A stretch of DNA of 64,000 nt from Xanthomonas sp. (GTDB lineage Bacteria > Pseudomonadota > Gammaproteobacteria > Xanthomonadales > Xanthomonadaceae): assembly GCF_017163755.1 (NCBI RefSeq), contig NZ_JAFIWC010000004.1:146432-210431 (forward strand), in the 5' to 3' direction. The notes under the pieces are model-generated. The model ran no database searches and was not told where the DNA came from. It saw only the letters and a program-made list of their open reading frames with translations. Below are positions 47,794 to 55,561 of this stretch, one piece after another. Within the stretch, counting starts at the first letter, position 1; each line of letters begins with the position of its first letter. The position numbers and the translations under genes were made by a program.

Positions 47794-49185
47794 ATGCTAA
47801 CAGACCTAACCGCATCACAGACGGCCGAGCGATGGCGGCAACGCGACCTGGCGGTGCTGTGGCACCCGTGCACGCAAATGCGCGAGCACCCGGACACCCT
47901 GCCGCTGCTGCCGATCGCCCGCGGCGAAGGCGCGTGGCTGATCGACCACGCCGGACGCCGCTACCTGGATGCGGTCAGCAGCTGGTGGACCAATCTGTTC
48001 GGCCACAGCGAACCGCGCATCGCCGCCGCCATCGCGGCGCAGGCCACGCAGCTGGAGCAGGTGATGCTGGCCGGCTTCAGCCACGAGCCGGCGGTGACCC
48101 TGGCCGAGCAGTTGCTGGCGCTGGCACCGCGCCAGGCCGGGCGCGCGCCGCTGGCCAAGGTGTTCTACGCCGACAACGGCTCGGCCGGGGTCGAGGTGGC
48201 GCTGAAGATGGCGTTCCACTATTTCCACAACCGTGGCGAGACACGGCGCACCCGCTTCGTCGCGCTGGAGAACGGCTATCACGGCGAAACCCTCGGCGCG
48301 CTGGCGATGGGCGACATCCCGCTGTACCGCCGCGTATACGCGCCGCTGCTCGCCGAGGCGCTGTTCGCGCCGTCGCCCGACGCCTACCTGGCCGAGCCCG
48401 GGCAATCGCCGGCCGAACGCGCCGACGTGGCCGCCGACGCGCTAGCCGACCTGTTCGACCGCCACCCGGGCGAGATCTGCGCGCTGATCCTGGAGCCGCG
48501 CCTGCAGTGCGCCGGCGGCATGCGCATGCACGACCCGGCCTATCTGCGCCGCGCGCGCGAACTGTGCGACGCCAACGGCGCGTTCCTGATCGCCGACGAG
48601 ATCGCCACCGGTTTCGGCCGCACCGGCACCCTGTTCGCCTGCGAGCAGTCCGGGGTGATGCCGGACCTGCTGTGCCTGTCCAAGGGCCTGACCGGCGGCT
48701 TCCTGCCGCTGTCGGCGGTGCTGGCCACCCAGCACCTGTACGACGCCTTCCTGGACGACAGCCGCGAGCGCGCGTTCCTGCACTCGCACAGCTATACCGG
48801 CAATCCGCTGGCCTGCGCCGCGGCGCTGGCGTCGCTGCAGATCTTCCAGCAGGACGACGTGATCGCGCGCAACCGCGGCACCGCCGAGACGCTGCGCGCG
48901 CTGGCCGCGCCGTTCCACGACCACGCGCACGTGGCCGACGTGCGCCAGGCCGGCATGGTGGTGGCGTTCGAACTGACCCGCGACGGCGACAAGCGCACCC
49001 CGTTCGCGGCCGGCGCGCGCGTGGGCCTGTGCGCGTATCGGGCCGCGTTGCAACGCGGCGTGGTGCTGCGCCCGCTCGGCGACGTGCTGTACTGGATGCC
49101 GCCGTACTGCGTGGACGACGCCCAGCTGGCGCTGCTCGCCGAGACCACGCTGGCCGCGATCGACGAGGCCGTCGCATGCGCCTGA
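47794..49185 (+). CDS. bioA: Adenosylmethionine-8-amino-7-oxononanoate aminotransferase
   Basis: A 463-residue class III PLP aminotransferase of biotin synthesis that converts KAPA to DAPA with SAM as amino donor. HPCTQMREHPDTLPLLPIARGEGAWL is the BioA-specific N terminus, and RYLDAVSSWWTNLFGHSEPRI and FYADNGSAGVEVALKMAFHY follow. The cofactor Lys lies in CLSKGLTGGFLPLSAV, preceded by IADEIATGFGRTG. The ATG at 47794 has little ribosome-site support; GTG 47761 in frame is an alternative. It is divergent from nudE, overlaps rsmE by 10 bp, and is detached from the rest of the bio pathway here. Confidence 0.95.
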   Translation: MLTDLTASQTAERWRQRDLAVLWHPCTQMREHPDTLPLLPIARGEGAWLIDHAGRRYLDAVSSWWTNLFGHSEPRIAAAIAAQATQLEQVMLAGFSHEPAVTLAEQLLALAPRQAGRAPLAKVFYADNGSAGVEVALKMAFHYFHNRGETRRTRFVALENGYHGETLGALAMGDIPLYRRVYAPLLAEALFAPSPDAYLAEPGQSPAERADVAADALADLFDRHPGEICALILEPRLQCAGGMRMHDPAYLRRARELCDANGAFLIADEIATGFGRTGTLFACEQSGVMPDLLCLSKGLTGGFLPLSAVLATQHLYDAFLDDSRERAFLHSHSYTGNPLACAAALASLQIFQQDDVIARNRGTAETLRALAAPFHDHAHVADVRQAGMVVAFELTRDGDKRTPFAAGARVGLCAYRAALQRGVVLRPLGDVLYWMPPYCVDDAQLALLAETTLAAIDEAVACA

Positions 49186-49910
49186 CCCGCTGCCATGTCG
49201 ACCTGCCGCTGCACGAAGGCGCGCAGTTGGCGCTGCCCGAGGACGTGGCCGGCCACCTGGTGCGCGTGCTGCGGCTGCGCGAAGGCGAGCGGTGCGTGCT
49301 GTTCAACGGCGACGGCTGCGACTACGACGCCGAGCTGGTGCAGGTCGGCAAGCGCGGCGCCAGCGCGCGCCTGGGCGCGGCGCAGCGGCTGCACAACGAA
49401 TCGCCGCTGGCGATCACCCTGCTGCAGGGCATCGCGCGCGGCGAGAAGATGGACCTGATCCTGCAGAAGGCCACCGAACTGGGCGTGGCGGCGATCGTGC
49501 CGGTGCTGGCCGAACGCACCGAGGTCAAGCTCGACGCGGCGCGCACCGACAAGCGCATGGCGCACTGGCGCAGCGTCGTCGTCTCGGCCTGCGAGCAGTC
49601 CGGACGCGCGCGGGTGCCGGCGCTGGGCATGCCGCTGGCGCTGGCCGATGCCGCGCGCGCGTTGCCGGCGCCGATGCTCAAGCTCACCCTGGACCCGCAG
49701 GGCGAACTGCGCCTGCGCGCGCTGGCGGCGACGGCCGAGGCCACGGTGGCGATCGCGATCGGCCCGGAGGGCGGCTGGTCGCCGCGCGACCGCACCGCGC
49801 TGCGCGATGCCGGCTTCAGCGGCCTGCGCCTGGGCCCGCGCATATTGCGCACGGAAACCGCAGGGCTGGCTGCGATCGCCGCGCTGCAGGCGCAGCTGGG
49901 CGATCTGTAG
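49176..49910 (+). CDS. rsmE: 16S rRNA (uracil(1498)-N(3))-methyltransferase
   Basis: A 244-residue SPOUT methyltransferase. The N-terminal PUA-like domain (GHLVRVLRLREGERCVLFNGDG) binds rRNA. The knotted C-terminal domain has LLQGIARGEKMDLILQKATELGVAAIVPVLAERTEVK, AIAIGPEGGWSPRDR (SAM site) and LRLGPRILRTETAGLAAIAAL. All signatures are intact. The ATG lies inside the last codons of bioA, so the two are co-transcribed. Confidence 0.96.
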   Translation: MRLTRCHVDLPLHEGAQLALPEDVAGHLVRVLRLREGERCVLFNGDGCDYDAELVQVGKRGASARLGAAQRLHNESPLAITLLQGIARGEKMDLILQKATELGVAAIVPVLAERTEVKLDAARTDKRMAHWRSVVVSACEQSGRARVPALGMPLALADAARALPAPMLKLTLDPQGELRLRALAATAEATVAIAIGPEGGWSPRDRTALRDAGFSGLRLGPRILRTETAGLAAIAALQAQLGDL

Positions 49911-49986
49911 CGGCGCCGCGGCGCGCACCGCGCCCGATGGCAACGATGGAATCCAGCGCCTGAACGGCGGCGTCGCGGCGATTGGA

Positions 49987-50053
49987 TTTCTGCATGAAAC
50001 AACGGGTTTCGTGCAGAAAACGTTACGCCAGCAAGCGTTGACAACGAAGGACA
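49987..50053 (+). promoter_or_regulatory. Inverted repeat and operator half-site upstream of the first GlcNAc-locus receptor
   Basis: TTTCTGCATGAAAC at 49987-50000 and GTTTCGTGCAGAAA at 50006-50019 form 14-bp arms with one mismatch around AACGG. At 50038 TTGACAAC reproduces the left half of the operator seen at 54746 and also provides a -35-like TTGACA; the right half is not conserved. A transcript from here would have a leader of roughly 370 nt before the TTG at 50436. The rest of 49911-50435 shows no gene. Confidence 0.5.
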
Positions 50054-50435
50054 AGCGCGCGACAGTCGGCTCCTCCTGAGCCATCCCACGGGGTGCTTCC
50101 GGTTTGTTCCGGCGCTTCGCCCTCCACGGTTCGGCCGCATGCGAACCCTCGTCCGCAGCACCGCGCGACCGGCCGCCGCCGCGCCGCCAGCGGACCGCCC
50201 GCCCGCGACATCGCCGATGTCGCGCCGCCGGGCTTCCCGTCCGCAGCTCCCCTCGCGCCTCACCCACCACGGCATCGGCGTTGCCGGCCCGCGGCCGGGC
50301 CCGTCCTTTGCCAGCGCACGTGTGTCGTCTTTCATTTGCCTGCCGCGCCCGCTTCCGGGGCCGGCCGGCGTCGCTTCGTCGCCACGATGCCGGCGACGTT
50401 CTCGCGTATGTACGCAGCCCCTCGGAGACCGCCCC

Positions 50436-53060
50436 TTGAATACCATCCGATCCACGCCCCTGGCCTTCGCCATCGCCGCCACGCTGTCGCTGCCCACCGC
50501 CGCGTCCGCGCAGCAGGCCGCCACCGCCCAGGACGGCACGCCCGCCACCGAGGCCTCGACGCCCGCTGCCGCGGCCAGCGCCAGTGGCGCGCCCGCGCAG
50601 CCGCCGGTCGAGGACCTGGACACGGTCAAGGTCACCGGCTACCGCGCCAGCCTGCAGAAATCGCTCAACATCAAGCGCAATGCCGATGCCATCGTCGATG
50701 CGATCTCGGCCGAGGACGTGGGCAAGTTCCCCGCCGCCAACGTCGCCGAGTCGCTGTCGCACCTGCCGGGCGTCAGCGTCGACCGCCAGTTCGGCGAAGG
50801 CGAGAAGGTGTCGATCCTGGGCACCGACCCGGCGCTGAACCGGGTGCTGCTCAACGGCCAGAGCATCGCTTCCACCAACTGGGGCGGCGACCCCAATAAT
50901 CCGGACAGCCGCTCGTTCAACTATTCGCTGCTGGCGCCGGAGGTGATCGGCAGCGCCGAGGTGTACAAGAGCCCGCAGGCCAGCATCGACGAAGGCAGCC
51001 TCGGCGGCACCGTGATCCTGCATACGCGCAAGCCGCTGGAACTGGAAAAGAACCTGCTGACCGGCACGGTGAGCTACGGCTACAACGACCGCTCCGAGGA
51101 CGGCAAGCCGAACGCCTCGCTGCTGTACAACTGGAAGAACGACGCCGGCACGCTCGGCATCCTCGGCTCGGTGATGCATTCGGAGCGCTCGCTGCGCCGC
51201 GACGGCGTGGAGATCTTCGGCTACAGCGACATCCAGGGCGCCGGCTTTCCCGACGCGGTGGCCGCAGGCCAGCAGGGCGTGTACCCCACGGCGATCAACA
51301 GCGCGCTGTTCACCCAGACCCGCAAGCGCGACGGCGTGACCGGCTCGCTGCAGTGGAAGCCGAACGACGCCTTCGAGCTGACCTACACCGGCCTGTACGT
51401 GGAGGAGAAGTTCGACAACGTCAATCAGAGCCGCTACGCCAACTTCGTTCCCGCCAACGCCACCGCGCTGAACGTCAGCGACGGCATCGCCACCTCCGGC
51501 GCCTACGGCGACAACGCCGAAACCATCCTCGATTCCTACGTGCGCAACACCACGGTCAAGACCAGCAGCAACACCCTGCGCGGCGACTGGCACGGCGACG
51601 GCTGGAACCTGTCCGGGCAGATCGGCGCGACCCGCTCGGCCGGCGGCGCCGACCGCATCTACGGCCTCACCCTGCGCGGCAACGGCGGTTACGACTACGC
51701 CATCGACCATCGCAACGTCGGCGTGAACTACGCCGTGCCGCCCGACGCGCTGGAGGCGATGTCGGTCATCGGCGCCACCGTCAACCGCTACCCGAACCTG
51801 GACAAGGAACGCTACGCGCAACTGGATTTCGACCACGACGTCGAATGGGGGCCGGTCACCAAGCTGCGCTTCGGGGTCAAGGCCACCCGCCACAGCACCC
51901 AGCAGGACATGTACTACGACAGCTACCCGGCCGACCCGGCCACCACGCTGGCCGCGGTCTACGGCGGCACCACGCCCGGCGGCTACCTGGACGGCCTGTC
52001 GGTCAGCGACGACATGCGCCATTGGGCGCGGCAGAGCCCGGGCGCGCTGGTCGACTACGTCAACGGGCTGCCCGGCACCGATGCGCTGGAGCCCAGCTAC
52101 GGCAGCACCTTCGACGTGGTCGAGCGCAACCGCGCGGCCTACGTGCAGGCGGATTTCTCCGGCTACAACTACCGCGGCAACGTCGGCGTGCGCTACGTCA
52201 ACACCCGCGACGCGATCGGCGGCTACCAGTACCAGGGCGACAGTTACGCGCCGGTGCGCTACAACAAGTCCTACGGCGAATGGCTGCCGTCGCTGAACTT
52301 CGCCTACGACCTGTCCGACGACCTGATCCTGCGCGTGGCCGCGGCCAAGGTCATCGCGCGTCCGCGCTACGCCGACATGACCCCGTACGTGAACGCCGAC
52401 GACAACAAGCTCACCGCCAGCAGCGGCAATCCCGAACTGGACCCGTACCGTTCCAACAACTACGGCGCGTCGCTGGAGTGGTACTTCGCGCCCAACAGCG
52501 TGATGGCCGGCGAACTGTTCTACCGCGACATCTCCAACTACATCCTGCAGACCCTGGTGAACCAGCCGCTGCACAACAACACCTACGACCGCGAGGACAT
52601 CTACGAGGTGACGCTGCCGCAGAACTCCGGCGCGGCCAAGGTCAAGGGCGTGTCGCTGAGCTACCAGCAGGAGCTCGGCGCCGGCTTCGGCGTGGCGGCC
52701 AACTACACCTACTCCAAGGCCGACACCCAGGGCGACTACAACCTGCCGTACAACTCCAAGAACAGCTACAACCTCAGCCCCTATTTCGAGCAGGGGCCGT
52801 GGGAGGCGCGGCTGACGCTGGGCTGGCGCTCGGCCTACTTCACCCAGATCGGGCGCCTGGGCGCGAACCAGATGACCGACGACTTCACCCAGCTCGACGC
52901 ATCGGTGTCCTACGCGATCACCGACAAGGTCAAGCTGCAGCTGGAAGGCACCAACCTGCTCGACGAGACCTACTACAGCTACGTCGGCCAGGAGAGCCAG
53001 CCCTACTACCTGTACAAGAACGGGCGCGGCTACATGCTCAGCGTGCACTTCACCCTGTAA
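50436..53060 (+). CDS. TonB-dependent receptor (glycan-type)
   Basis: An 874-residue outer-membrane receptor. TTG 50436 is chosen because GGAG lies 8 bp before it and it opens directly into a signal peptide (IRSTPLAFAIAATLSLPTAASA-QQ); longer frames upstream are proline/arginine-rich noise. A TonB-box region (LDTVKVTGYRASLQKSLNIKR) is followed by a plug with DAIVDAISAEDVGKFPAANVAESLSHLPGVSVDRQFGEGEKVSI and LGGTVILHTRKPLE. The barrel ends YMLSVHFTL. It is clearly paralogous to the receptor at 55562 throughout. Receptors of this group import complex carbohydrates in Xanthomonas, and glycan uptake is inferred from the neighbouring kinase and hydrolases. Confidence 0.93.
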   Translation: MNTIRSTPLAFAIAATLSLPTAASAQQAATAQDGTPATEASTPAAAASASGAPAQPPVEDLDTVKVTGYRASLQKSLNIKRNADAIVDAISAEDVGKFPAANVAESLSHLPGVSVDRQFGEGEKVSILGTDPALNRVLLNGQSIASTNWGGDPNNPDSRSFNYSLLAPEVIGSAEVYKSPQASIDEGSLGGTVILHTRKPLELEKNLLTGTVSYGYNDRSEDGKPNASLLYNWKNDAGTLGILGSVMHSERSLRRDGVEIFGYSDIQGAGFPDAVAAGQQGVYPTAINSALFTQTRKRDGVTGSLQWKPNDAFELTYTGLYVEEKFDNVNQSRYANFVPANATALNVSDGIATSGAYGDNAETILDSYVRNTTVKTSSNTLRGDWHGDGWNLSGQIGATRSAGGADRIYGLTLRGNGGYDYAIDHRNVGVNYAVPPDALEAMSVIGATVNRYPNLDKERYAQLDFDHDVEWGPVTKLRFGVKATRHSTQQDMYYDSYPADPATTLAAVYGGTTPGGYLDGLSVSDDMRHWARQSPGALVDYVNGLPGTDALEPSYGSTFDVVERNRAAYVQADFSGYNYRGNVGVRYVNTRDAIGGYQYQGDSYAPVRYNKSYGEWLPSLNFAYDLSDDLILRVAAAKVIARPRYADMTPYVNADDNKLTASSGNPELDPYRSNNYGASLEWYFAPNSVMAGELFYRDISNYILQTLVNQPLHNNTYDREDIYEVTLPQNSGAAKVKGVSLSYQQELGAGFGVAANYTYSKADTQGDYNLPYNSKNSYNLSPYFEQGPWEARLTLGWRSAYFTQIGRLGANQMTDDFTQLDASVSYAITDKVKLQLEGTNLLDETYYSYVGQESQPYYLYKNGRGYMLSVHFTL

Positions 53061-53658
53061 GGCGTGGCGACGGCGGCGGCCGCACGGGCCGCCGCCGTGT
53101 CGCACGCATCGGCGCTCCGCGGGCTCGTCATCGCGGCACCAGCGAGCGTTGCTACGCCGGCACTTGCGGTCGCCACCGACGACTTCAAGAACAGCCTGTC
53201 GCGACCGAAAAGCGCCGATCCACCACAACTTTGACAGCCCCCGGCCCGGCCGATGCGGCGGCCCGGAACCGCGCGCCGATGCGCTCGTACTTCGTTGATG
53301 CGCTCGGCGTGCAGTTTTCCGGCCTGAGGTCCCACATCGCGGGAAGTCGCAAAGGAGGATCGGGGATGAGGGAGTCGCTGGCGTTGATGCCGCGTTTTTC
53401 AGGGGCACCTTGGCATCGCGACCGCTTCATCTTTCTGTCGCGGCTGAAGCCGCTCCTACAGAAGCCGCACCGCTCGCTCTTGTAGGAGCGGCTTCAGCCG
53501 CGACAGAAAAAAGGCACACGCCGGTGATGCCCTATCGCACCGATTCCGGATGCGAGGTTTTCTAGGGGTCCTTTCAGCGACGACGACGATCCCGACACGC
53601 CACACGCCACGACGTCGCGTTCCGATCTCGCCAACGCGGCCAGCGCGCCGCAAGCGCG
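53061..53658. other. 598-bp gene-free region with a REP palindrome
   Basis: Separates the first receptor from the convergent kinase gene. No credible ORF. Apart from the REP at 53432-53509 nothing was recognised. Confidence 0.6.
53432..53509. repeat. REP-type palindrome, 29-bp perfect arms
   Basis: The left arm at 53432-53460 reads TTTCTGTCGCGGCTGAAGCC then GCTCCTACA. The right arm at 53481-53509 is its exact complement, starting TGTAGGAGCGGCTTCAGCCG. The 20-bp loop is GAAGCCGCACCGCTCGCTCT. Same family as 42839-42902, but with the TGTAGGAG ends facing inward instead of outward. Confidence 0.95.
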
Positions 53659-54690
53659 CTATTGCTGCTGCAGGAACCAGTTCGCCGCGCCGATCACGCC
53701 CAGCTGGCCGTGCTCGACCACCTTCACCGGGATCTGCTCCAGCGCCGGACGCATCACGCCCTTGTTCAAGTAGCGCTCGACGAAGCCGCTGCCGGCCAGG
53801 AACTGGCCGATCTGCGGCAGGAAGCCGCCGGCCAGATAGATGCCGCTCTGGATGCCGTACAGCAGCGCCATGTCGCCGACCACGCTGCCGAGCAGGCCGC
53901 AGAACGCCGAAAGCGCCTCGTGCGCGAGCGGATCGTCGCCGGCCAGCGCCGCCGCGGTGACCTCGCTGGGCGAGGCATGCAGCGGCGCCGCGGTGCGCAG
54001 CACGCACAGCGCCTTGTACAGATTGAGCAGGCCCGGCCCGGACAGCAGGTGCTCCACCGGCACGTAGCTGCGCGTGGCCAGCGCGTGCTGCACCAGCGCC
54101 ATCTCCAGCGCGTTGCCGGCCGGCAAGGCCGCGTGGCCGGCCTCGGTCGCCAGCACCACCGCGCCGTGGCCGGTCGGAATCCACACCGCCGCGCCCAGCC
54201 CGGTACCGGGGCCGATCACCAGCGCCGGCCCGCGCTGCGCCTTGCGCGGGCCGGTCACATGCAGCACTTCGCTGGCGTCCATCGACGAGGCGGCGTAGGC
54301 CACCGCCTCGAAGTCGTTGACCAGATGCAACGCCTGCAGGCCGAGGCGTTCGCGGATCTCCGGCGGCGACAGCGTCCACGGCAGGTTGGTGGTGATCACG
54401 CTGCCGTCCTCCAGCGCGTAGCCGGCGCTGGCGATCACGCCGCGGGTCGGCGCCGGGCCGGACACGCGCGACAGGAAGTCGCCGATGATCTCGGCCAGCC
54501 CCGGATAGTCGGCGCAGCGGTACTTGCGGTAATCCAGCACCTTGACCGGCTGCGCGGCGTCGGTGGCGTCATCGCGCGACACCAGGCCGATACGGACATG
54601 CGTGCCGCCGACATCGGCGGCAATGAAGGGCTCGGCGCGCGAACCGGCCGCTGCCACTGGTGAACTGCTTGCGGACACGTACTCTCCCAT
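53659..54690 (-). CDS. Glucokinase family protein (probable GlcNAc/glucose kinase)
   Basis: A 343-residue sugar kinase of the Glk family (not ROK). The phosphate-1 motif is IAADVGGTHVRIGL, and the substrate region includes NLPWTLSPPEIRERL and LVNDFEAVAYA with the catalytic Asp. ATP binding is seen in VIGPGTGLGAAVW and GIYLAGGFLPQIG. Xanthomonas has several Glk-like paralogues, some of which serve N-acetylglucosamine use (nagK-II type). Location between two glycan receptors and beside fucosidase/hexosaminidase genes favours GlcNAc or a released hexose, but specificity is inferred. ATG 54690 is preferred; GTG 54702 is in frame. A perfect 20-bp operator lies 56 bp upstream. Confidence 0.88.
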   Translation of the reverse strand: MGEYVSASSSPVAAAGSRAEPFIAADVGGTHVRIGLVSRDDATDAAQPVKVLDYRKYRCADYPGLAEIIGDFLSRVSGPAPTRGVIASAGYALEDGSVITTNLPWTLSPPEIRERLGLQALHLVNDFEAVAYAASSMDASEVLHVTGPRKAQRGPALVIGPGTGLGAAVWIPTGHGAVVLATEAGHAALPAGNALEMALVQHALATRSYVPVEHLLSGPGLLNLYKALCVLRTAAPLHASPSEVTAAALAGDDPLAHEALSAFCGLLGSVVGDMALLYGIQSGIYLAGGFLPQIGQFLAGSGFVERYLNKGVMRPALEQIPVKVVEHGQLGVIGAANWFLQQQ

Positions 54691-54745
54691 TTGCGCCGCC
54701 ACATGGCGCGCGCCGAACCACGATGATCGGCCGAGTGTCGAGCCA

Positions 54746-54765
54746 TCTTGACAACGTTGTCAAGA
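54746..54765 (-). promoter_or_regulatory. Perfect 20-bp operator palindrome upstream of the glucokinase gene
   Basis: TCTTGACAACGTTGTCAAGA is an exact palindrome. It contains TTGACA on both strands and lies 56 bp before the kinase ATG. Size, symmetry and the central CG resemble LacI-family operators. NagR of X. campestris is the obvious candidate binder, by family knowledge. Confidence 0.78.
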
Positions 54766-55116
54766 CGAATTCACGCCCTGCCGGCCACGATTATCGCCGA
54801 CGGTGACGCGGACGGGTGGACATGCGCGAAGACGTCTACATGATCCTCGTCAGGATGCGGGCTGCAGAGCCTCTGCAGCCGAGTATCGACGCAAACGCTT
54901 CGCCGCATCGCACAAAATTCCGGGATGCAAGTCCGGTTTTGCCGGTCGATAAAATGAATACGGAGTCGAACGAAACTCCCTGTGCCCAGGCCCGCCCGGC
55001 AGAATTACGCTTGCTAAACAAACACATGCACGCATGACAGGGCACCGGCGCCGCTAGCCGCACCCGCGAATCGAGGCGATCCACCGCCGATTTGTCAAAA
55101 ACCCGTGAAGGAAGTA

Positions 55117-55132
55117 TTGACAACGCTGTCAA
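55117..55132 (+). promoter_or_regulatory. Operator palindrome upstream of the second receptor
   Basis: TTGACAACGCTGTCAA differs from the perfect palindrome at one position per half (R/Y at the centre). A further half-site TTTGTCAA lies at 55091-55098. TTGACA here could itself be a -35, giving a leader of about 400 nt to the ATG at 55562. No credible ORF was found in 54766-55561. Confidence 0.72.
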
Positions 55133-55147
55133 CGCTATTACAGACTC

Positions 55148-55186
55148 GAGACACACAACGTTTACATCTTCAAGACACATAACGTT
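55148..55186 (+). repeat. 24-bp-spaced direct repeat AGACACAYAACGTT
   Basis: GAGACACACAACGTT at 55148-55162 and AAGACACATAACGTT at 55172-55186 are direct repeats with 13 of 15 matches, spaced 24 bp apart, just downstream of the operator. Candidate second regulator site. Confidence 0.65.
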
Positions 55187-55561
55187 CAGGGGGCGGAGAA
55201 ACCGCGCTACGCAGGCACGTCGAGCATCCGCAACGAGAGCGACACCGGCGCTCGACGACGCGGACGCGACAGACCACCGGATCCAAGCGCGCCAAAGCGA
55301 CGCACGGCTCGGCGCAGCGGCCTCGGCACCACCGCGAATGACTTGCTGGATTGTTGGCTCATCTCAACAGGAAACACGGAAGGACCGGCGCCTCGGTGCC
55401 GCCGGCCGGCTACTTCCGCGTCAGCGCCCGGACGACGCGCACCGAAACGCGATACGCGCGACCGCCGCAAGGCGCCGTGCGCCATAGGCCGGGCAGCGGC
55501 CAGCACGCCGGAACATCGGTTGGCACCTCATGCCCAATGTACTAACCCAGAGGTTTAGCCA

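Noticed and set aside
48792..53408. A 1538-codon open frame on the minus strand
   Set aside because: It lies opposite bioA, rsmE and the first receptor, and its translation is low-complexity V/A/R-rich with no domain. It is a shadow of high-GC genes.
54816..55037. A 73-codon frame between the kinase and the second receptor
   Set aside because: Crosses the regulatory region, has no ribosome site and no resemblance to known proteins.
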